A DNA stretch of 64,000 nucleotides from Acholoe squamosa (Eukaryota; Annelida; Polychaeta; Phyllodocida; Polynoidae). Every line of letters begins with the position of its first letter. Positions within the stretch are counted from its first letter, which is position 1. This document shows, piece after piece, positions 59,433 to 64,000 of this stretch. A program made the position numbers and the translations under genes. The notes below the pieces were generated by a model that was not told where the DNA came from, did no database searches, and saw nothing but the letters and a program-made list of their open reading frames with translations. The DNA is taken from NCBI GenBank assembly GCA_949317995.1, contig OX439043.1, positions 44,831,560 through 44,895,559 on the forward strand, in the 5' to 3' direction.

Positions 59433-59987
59433 TTTAAAACCCAGTCCCCACACTCAGTATTTAGATGAGGACGTCACCTGCGTTCTAAAAACGTGGTAAA
59501 AGGGTCCCTTTTCTCACAAAAGCAATGTCCTCTGATTTCAGGAAAAGGGGTCTTTTTATTCAAAAAACTCCTTGTATTTAAAAAAGGGGGTATTTTTTCC
59601 ACCAGATGTCCATGTTTTCTTGAAAAAGGGGGTATTCATTCATATGGCCTGGAAGATATGAGACTTTGAGGAGGGAGTTTTCCCCAGTCAACTTCAACTA
59701 TAGACTGTATGGGTCGCTTTCTGTTATTCTACACATTAGCTATCTAAAGATTAAATGGTTTGTCTGTTTAGTCACTATGGCAACAGCCAAAGGTCTTAAG
59801 GATAAGATTATGCCTCCATTGATACAAGACAAAAGTGGAAAAAGGGGTTTTCTATAGGAACAAAAAAAACACATTTTCCATGGAAAAGGGGTGTTTTTTA
59901 GCTTGAAAATCCATGGGGTGTTTTTGAAATTGGAGAATGCAGGTGACGTCCCCTTTGCATACAGAGTGTGGGGACCGGGGTTTAAAA
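59433..59987. mobile_element. Foldback element with GTCCCCACACT / GACGTCACCTGC ends
   Basis: Inverted arms of about 55 bp: TTTAAAACCCAGTCCCCACA then CTCAGTATTT...GACGTCACCTGC at the left, and in reverse TTTTAAACCCCGGTCCCCAC then ACTCTGTATGC...GACGTCACCTGCATTC at the right. Subterminal A/G-rich AAAAAGGGG runs are inverted too. Minus-strand frames across the right arm are repeat-derived. Confidence 0.75.
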
Positions 59988-60347
59988 CCAAGTCTCAAAA
60001 ACAGATAAGTCAGTGATTTATAGTAGAGATGAAAAGTATATTGTGCCATTGTTGAGAGATTTTCAACTTGCCATGGCTAGGGGGTCATTACACAAAATAG
60101 CGGTCCTTCGCAAAGGCAACTTCTTCTAGGATAACGCCAATTATTCCCGCCGTAGCGTCAAAAAACCTACTGGAATCAGCGAAAGTTGACCCAATTACAC
60201 TAACACATCACTTCCGGTAAAACAGTTTCGCTAACTAAGTGTCTGAATTTTCCACACACCCCCTTTTTTCTGTCTTTGCATATATTGAAAAAATGTTTGA
60301 CACCCAAATTCTCAAACAGTCTTAACTATTTCTTTTTCTTCCCACAG

Positions 60348-60470
60348 AACAATGGAGACTATGATATCAGTAGTGGGGAAGAGAGTCCACCCGATGACTC
60401 TTCGACGATGATTGTGCGCCGTCAGAGCACTCATGGTCGTATTCCACCGAAACCGATTCTTAGCGGATAG
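60348..60470 (+). CDS. Possible terminal coding exon of an unidentified gene
   Basis: Preceded by a strong acceptor (TTTCTTTTTCTTCCCACAG at 60329-60347). The frame starts at the first exon base: NNGDYDISSGEESPP, then a basic C-terminus RRQSTHGRIPPKPILSG and a TAG stop at 60468-60470. The acidic-then-basic composition and clean acceptor support an exon. No upstream exon was located, and the protein is not recognised. It could be the last exon of a gene extending left, or an exon copy carried by a repeat. Confidence 0.4.
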   Translation, partial: NNGDYDISSGEESPPDDSSTMIVRRQSTHGRIPPKPILSG

Positions 60471-60475
60471 TCCAT

Positions 60476-60730
60476 CTCTGATGCATCGGACCCTAATCGG
60501 GTGGAAATTGGGTATCATCGGCCAAGAATCGGGTGCAGTGGAAGAGGTCCTGAAAAAAATCGGAGACCATCGGAATCACATCGGGAACGCATCGGGAACG
60601 ATCGCCGACTATTTTTTGTCGGCCCGGCAATTTTAGTTTGCGGGGAAGGCGGTAGGGGGGCATACGCGTCGCCGATCACATGGAAATCACGTGACCTGCA
60701 GTTTGGCCATACTAGAGGAAAACATCCAAG
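60476..60730 (+). promoter_or_regulatory. CpG-rich tract with E-box upstream of a start codon
   Basis: Rich in ATCGG words (for example CACATCGGGAACGCATCGGG), some near-tandem, and in CpG compared with the AT-rich surroundings. The palindrome TCACGTGA at 60687-60694 is a perfect USF/MYC-type E-box, 37 bp before the ATG at 60731. The start context CATCCAAGATGGC also matches a YY1 motif. Together these fit a core promoter for the downstream gene. Confidence 0.45.
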
Positions 60731-61526
60731 ATGGCTCCACGGCGTGCAACTAAGCGTAAAACGCAAAGAAAACCAGTAAATACAACAAGGGACGAGGGGA
60801 ATGAGGGGCAAGAGTCTCAGGATACCTCGAGGAAGGGACAGGGCACACGTTTCACGGCAAGAGGTAGGCCGAGGCTTGAAATAACAAAGGAAGATGAAGA
60901 ATCTGTTCAACGTCTTCTCGCCTGTACCGGTAGTAAATCGGGGTTGTTGAGCAGTACAATGAAGACGACGACAATGAACCCCAAGACCTTAGTTGCACAC
61001 CTTCCTCCCATTCCAGGGGAGGCTATTCTGACTCCAAAGGTCCCTACTCACGGCTAGGTATGGGTGGTAGCCGCCTAACCAAGAGAAAACTCATCCCCGA
61101 TGATGATGAAAACAAAGATGAAGACGAAGATGAAGAGGAAGAAGGCAGTCCTCGTGCTGCCAAGTCTCTTAAGGGCCCCCCTACCTCTGCAGGTACAGAA
61201 ATAATTATTGATCACGACAAGGATGATCCCTGGTATCTGGACCCCGACTATGATTTACAGGAATTTTCAGGGGACAAAGAAGAAGACGAGCCCCTCCCTA
61301 CTATAAAGCCACCCAAAAAGAAGAGACCTGTAGCCCCCACAAACTTCGACATCACTAAAAGAAAAACCCAGGAGGGAGCCAAGGTCACCAAGGTCACTGC
61401 TAAGACGACTGCCACCCATGACACTCCTAAGAAGACTGTCAGCGAGGTTACTCCTAAAAAGACTGTCAGCTAGGTTACTCCTAAAAAGACTATAGGTGGA
61501 CAGATGAGGGGAAAGGGTCCTCCGAG
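60731..61526 (+). pseudogene. First exon of an acidic/basic low-complexity protein, frameshifted
   Basis: The ATG in good context (AAGATGG) opens MAPRRATKRKTQRKPVNTTR and runs about 70 codons. From about 60940 the coding-like frame changes: VEQYNEDDDNEPQDLSCTPS continues through GGSRLTKRKL, a D/E-rich run, a second acidic patch (WYLDPDYDLQEF) and a K/T/V-rich end. A TAG at 61471 sits inside a 27-bp tandem unit encoding TPKKTVSEV, where the previous unit has GAG, so it looks like a point nonsense change. The frame stays open after it to a donor-like CCGAG-GTGAAA at 61526. No catalytic domain is seen. It probably belongs with the Myb/SANT exons downstream, but the exon phases do not join directly, so intermediate exons or errors must exist. 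Confidence 0.5.
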
Positions 61527-62173
61527 GTGAAATGTGACATTTAAAATAGAGGTTATCAGCTTTAAAATGAGGTATCACCATTGCAGATAGCCCTTTTGGT
61601 CTTGGAGATATTGCTTCACAAAAATGAAATGACATAACTGTATCAATATAGGCAATAAGCTGTGTTATTCATTGTTTGCATTGAATTTGGCATCTAATTA
61701 GCATAATGATTTAAATAATCAATCAAAAATGACCAAACTTTTTACTTCTTTTGGGCACAGTTTTGGATCTAGAAATGGTATCTATATGCTTTTTTCAGCA
61801 TATGAATCATGATGAATCATTCTATCAATTGACATTATATTTTTTCTATTTGGAACATTTATTTTGGTTGCCATGGTAACACATTTACCTGAGAATCCCT
61901 ATTTTAGCCTCTTTTTGGATTCAAAATGTTCCATTTACATTCCAAATAGACAGGAAGTGCCAGAAAATAGCATGTTTTTGAGAAAACCATCTTTTTCTAT
62001 GTAAAAAAGTACATAATAGTAATTTTTGGCCTATTTTTCACATTTATGGCCTTAGTAGCTCCCCCAGTGGCCAAACACAGTACTAAAAATCCCGCAGGGA
62101 GGGCCCTTTCGCCTCATCTGCCCACATAGGTCAGTTAAAGTCCAGAGCAACTGCCCCTGGAAGTGGCTGACAG
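61527..62173 (+). other. Probable intron with an X-box-like site
   Basis: Low-coding, T-rich sequence. GTTGCCATGGTAAC at 61867-61880 is a textbook RFX X-box palindrome. Confidence 0.4.
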
Positions 62174-62258
62174 TACTTCAAAGACAATGTGGTATTGGAA
62201 AGGTTGTGTGAACTATGGGAGGCTGTTCCATACCTGTTTAGGGATTTAGGGACACCAG
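62174..62258 (+). CDS. Exon: start of a Myb/SANT-like domain
   Basis: Bounded by acceptor GTGGCTGACAG and donor CACCAG-GTAATT. It encodes YFKDNVVLERLCELWEAV then PYLFRDLGTP plus one base. A helix with LCELWEAVPYLF is the typical first helix of MADF/Myb-SANT-like domains (L..LW...P.L). Phase 1 at its end matches the phase of the following exon. Confidence 0.6.
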
Positions 62259-62427
62259 GTAATTTATTCAACATTTTCAAGAAAATAAAAAGATATATAT
62301 CATTTTAATCCTAGACCCACATAATTCAAATTGTCCTGGACAACAGAAAACATCCAAGATAAAAAAGGGTGAAATAATTATGATTAAAAAATAGATTTAG
62401 AAAACAGCTTTGCTTCATGTCTCTAGC

Positions 62428-62972
62428 CACTTGCTCTTGTATTTAAAACAAATCTGAATTAAAATGAAAATAAAAAAAAATTCTTTTTTTTTTCAGCCTT
62501 CTTTGTCAACACAAGGATGAATTCGCTGAGGACAGACTATGAAAAAATAGTCTCAGGGAAAGTGAAGTCGGGCTCTTCGGCAGCCGACGGGAAGCTCCCA
62601 TACAAGAAAGAGTTGATTAAGCGGCTTTGCTTCTTCTTGGATCCGTATTGCAAGAAGGAAGCAAGCATAACTAACTACAGAAAGCTGCCTTTCCTGCATC
62701 CAAAGAAAAATTTCTCCCAAGATTTTAAGATACCATAATCTTCACGTTCCTTCTCAATTGAATATCCTTGATTTTTAAGGCCAATGGTGCTTGCAATGGA
62801 ATGAAAATCTAAAAAAAAATAATCCCAAATAAAATAATCCCCAACAAAAAAAAATCCCAAACAAAATAAACACCCCAAAAAAAATTTGATTATCAATGAT
62901 ATTATTTCCTTGCTATTACCTTGATCAATTAATCAATCAACGACAATTATAAAGTATAGTCGTGTAATGCAT
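62428..62972 (+). repeat. Tandem duplication unit 1 (contains domain exon)
   Basis: Starts CACTTGCTCTTGTATTTAAA and ends GTCGTGTAATGCAT. Repeated immediately at 62973-63434 with high identity apart from the indels described under the exons. Confidence 0.88.
62497..62684 (+). CDS. Myb/SANT-like domain exon, copy 1 (full domain, no donor)
   Basis: Follows a strong acceptor (TTCTTTTTTTTTTCAG). Encodes FFVNTRMNSLRTDYEKIV, then SGKVKSGSSAADGKLPYKKE and LCFFLDPYCKKEASITNYRK. The pattern V..R.NSLR..Y.K....KSGS.A....PY...L.FL resembles the second half of Myb/SANT-like (MADF-type) DNA-binding domains. About 25-30 residues of the usual middle are absent between this exon and the previous one. The GTAAGT donor found in copy 2 is missing here: AGAAAG runs into CTGCCTTTCC. 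Confidence 0.65.
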
Positions 62973-63434
62973 CACTTGCTCTTGTATTTAAAACAAATCT
63001 GAATTAAAATGAAAATAAAAAAAAAATCTTTTTTTTTCAGCCTTCCTTGTCAACACAAGGATGAATTCGCTGAGGACAGACTATCAGGAAGCAAGCATAA
63101 CTAACTACAGAAAGGTAAGTTCTCCGTTGCATTTCCTGCATCCAAAGAAAAATTTCTCCCAAGATTTCAAGATACCATAATCTTCACGTTCCTTCTCAAT
63201 TAAATATCCTTGATTTTTATGGCCAATGGTGCTCGCAATGGAATGAAAATCTAAAAAAATTATCCCAAATAAAATAATCCCCAACAAAAAAAAATCCCAA
63301 ATAAAATAATCCTAAACAAAATAAACACCCCAAAAAAGAAATTTGATTATCAATGATATTTATATTTGCTTGCTATTACCTTGATCAATTAATCATTCAA
63401 CGACAATTATAAAGTATAGTCGTGTAATGCATCA
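62973..63434 (+). repeat. Tandem duplication unit 2
   Basis: Second copy of 62428-62972. It is shorter because of a 114-bp deletion inside the exon, partly offset by retaining about 12 bp at the donor. Confidence 0.88.
63041..63114 (+). CDS. Myb/SANT-like domain exon, copy 2 (in-frame deletion, intact donor)
   Basis: Acceptor TTTTTTTTCAG; encodes FLVNTRMNSLRTDY then QEASITNYRK, followed by a consensus donor AGAAAG-GTAAGT. Relative to copy 1 it lacks exactly 114 bp (38 codons), which keeps the frame and removes the centre of the domain (KSGSSAADG to the LCFFLDPY helix). Its end phase (0) matches the start of the next exon at 63545. Confidence 0.65.
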
Positions 63435-63544
63435 TGGATATTTTTTCCTTGCTATTACCCTGATTAATTCATCGTACAGTAGACTTGCATTACCAGGCTT
63501 CCTTCTCTGCTCATTTACTGTCCCCCCTTTCTTGTTTTTTCAAG

Positions 63545-64000
63545 CAAACCCAGGTAGAGGAGGAATCACAAGAACAGGAGTCCGACAACGAGGACCAGGA
63601 CCAGGGCCATGACGAGGAGGAAAACTTGGCGCCTGAAGAAGGAGGGTTGGAGGAAGCCGATGTAATCCCAGATGAATACGAAGAAGAAGCTGTTTCATCC
63701 AGGACAGGTAGTTCTCCTAACAAACAGAACCTTGGCAAATCTAAGACCACCCCCCCCTCTTCTGGCAAGGGGAAAGGTTCAGGGAAAAGCTCTACTAAAA
63801 TGGCAACTCCTGAGGCTACCCCTAAACCCCCCCCCCCCCTAAAAAAAAAAGGGCTGGCAGCACAGGCAGTCCGACCGAACAGCGACCCTCCTCCTCTGAC
63901 GGCCGGAGGACTTACAGCACAGATTACCTGCTTGACAAAGATAAATTCTATGCAAATGATGAGGAGGTTTCCAATGAATATTTCAGGAACAAGGAGCCTC
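63545..64000 (+). CDS. Acidic/low-complexity exon, runs off the window; homopolymer frameshift
   Basis: Follows acceptor TTGTTTTTTCAAG. Encodes QTQVEEESQEQESDNEDQDQ, further D/E-rich sequence, VIPDEYEEEAVSSRTG, then an S/K/G/T/P-rich linker. At a 13-C run (63827-63839) and 10-A run (63841-63850) the frame shifts; the downstream coding-like frame is RAGSTGSPTEQRPSSS and YSTDYLLDKDKFYANDEEVS, then NEYFRNKEP at the edge. A disordered acidic region after a Myb/SANT-like domain is common. The 3' end lies outside the window. Confidence 0.6.

Noticed and set aside
1..60000. Dozens of open frames of 60-130 codons on both strands
   Set aside because: They overlap one another, lack domains and splice context, and many cross microsatellites or repeat arms. 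At this AT content such frames are expected by chance.
59740..60049. Minus-strand frames with LGFKPRSPHSV-type sequence
   Set aside because: They lie on the right arm of the foldback element at 59433-59987 and arise from its inverted-repeat sequence.
62675..63287. Two similar minus-strand hydrophobic frames
   Set aside because: They are antisense shadows of the A-rich intronic part of the tandem duplication.

Overview
The window is metazoan nuclear DNA, not prokaryotic or organellar. It is AT-rich and no reading frame exceeds about 158 codons. It holds microsatellites, many short elements with terminal inverted repeats, tRNA-like SINE pieces, two LTR-retrotransposon insertions and, at the far right, short exons with consensus splice signals. 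The repeat style (TA- and TTA-flanked MITEs, foldback elements, marine-invertebrate-like G-rich MITEs) suggests a marine invertebrate such as a cephalochordate, hemichordate, mollusc or annelid. That assignment is inference; no species-specific gene was recognised.

Layout. 1-33 kb is a gene-poor field of dispersed repeats. It includes copies of a short TA-flanked MITE (7.8, 23.1, 26.6 kb), two larger TA-flanked elements full of TGTTTAG/CTAAACA motifs (24.8-25.7 and 30.4-31.5 kb), a four-copy GATAAGA family, a two-copy SINE-like repeat and several foldbacks. At 33.2-35.3 kb there is a nested structure: a TTA-flanked MITE interrupted by a 1.6-kb foldback element that carries two tandem-repeat arrays. 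44.6-48.4 kb is an LTR retrotransposon with 505/507-bp LTRs, a protease motif and no reverse transcriptase that I could see. 51.6 kb is a small GC-rich patch with two ETS-like sites and a CTCF-like site, possibly a promoter or insulator. 53.6-54.5 kb holds a duplicated segment, one copy of which was hit by a 173-bp MITE. 58.06-59.16 kb is a second copy of a repeat first seen at 2.95 kb, here interrupted by a solo LTR.

The only convincing protein-coding region is 60.3-64.0 kb. A possible terminal exon of one gene (60348-60470) is followed by a CpG-rich tract and by exons of a second gene (60731 to the window end) encoding an acidic, low-complexity protein with a Myb/SANT-like (MADF-type) DNA-binding domain. 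This locus carries a frameshift, a nonsense codon inside a 27-bp repeat, a tandemly duplicated domain exon whose two copies have complementary defects, and a frameshift at a homopolymer. It is either a decaying gene or an assembly problem, such as unmerged haplotypes plus homopolymer errors. The duplicated exon is the most interesting object here. I did not find a clear new functional system; the strongest leads are that exon pair, the nested foldback element, and a recurrent GAGCAGCTC motif that also flanks the TATA box of the LTR.
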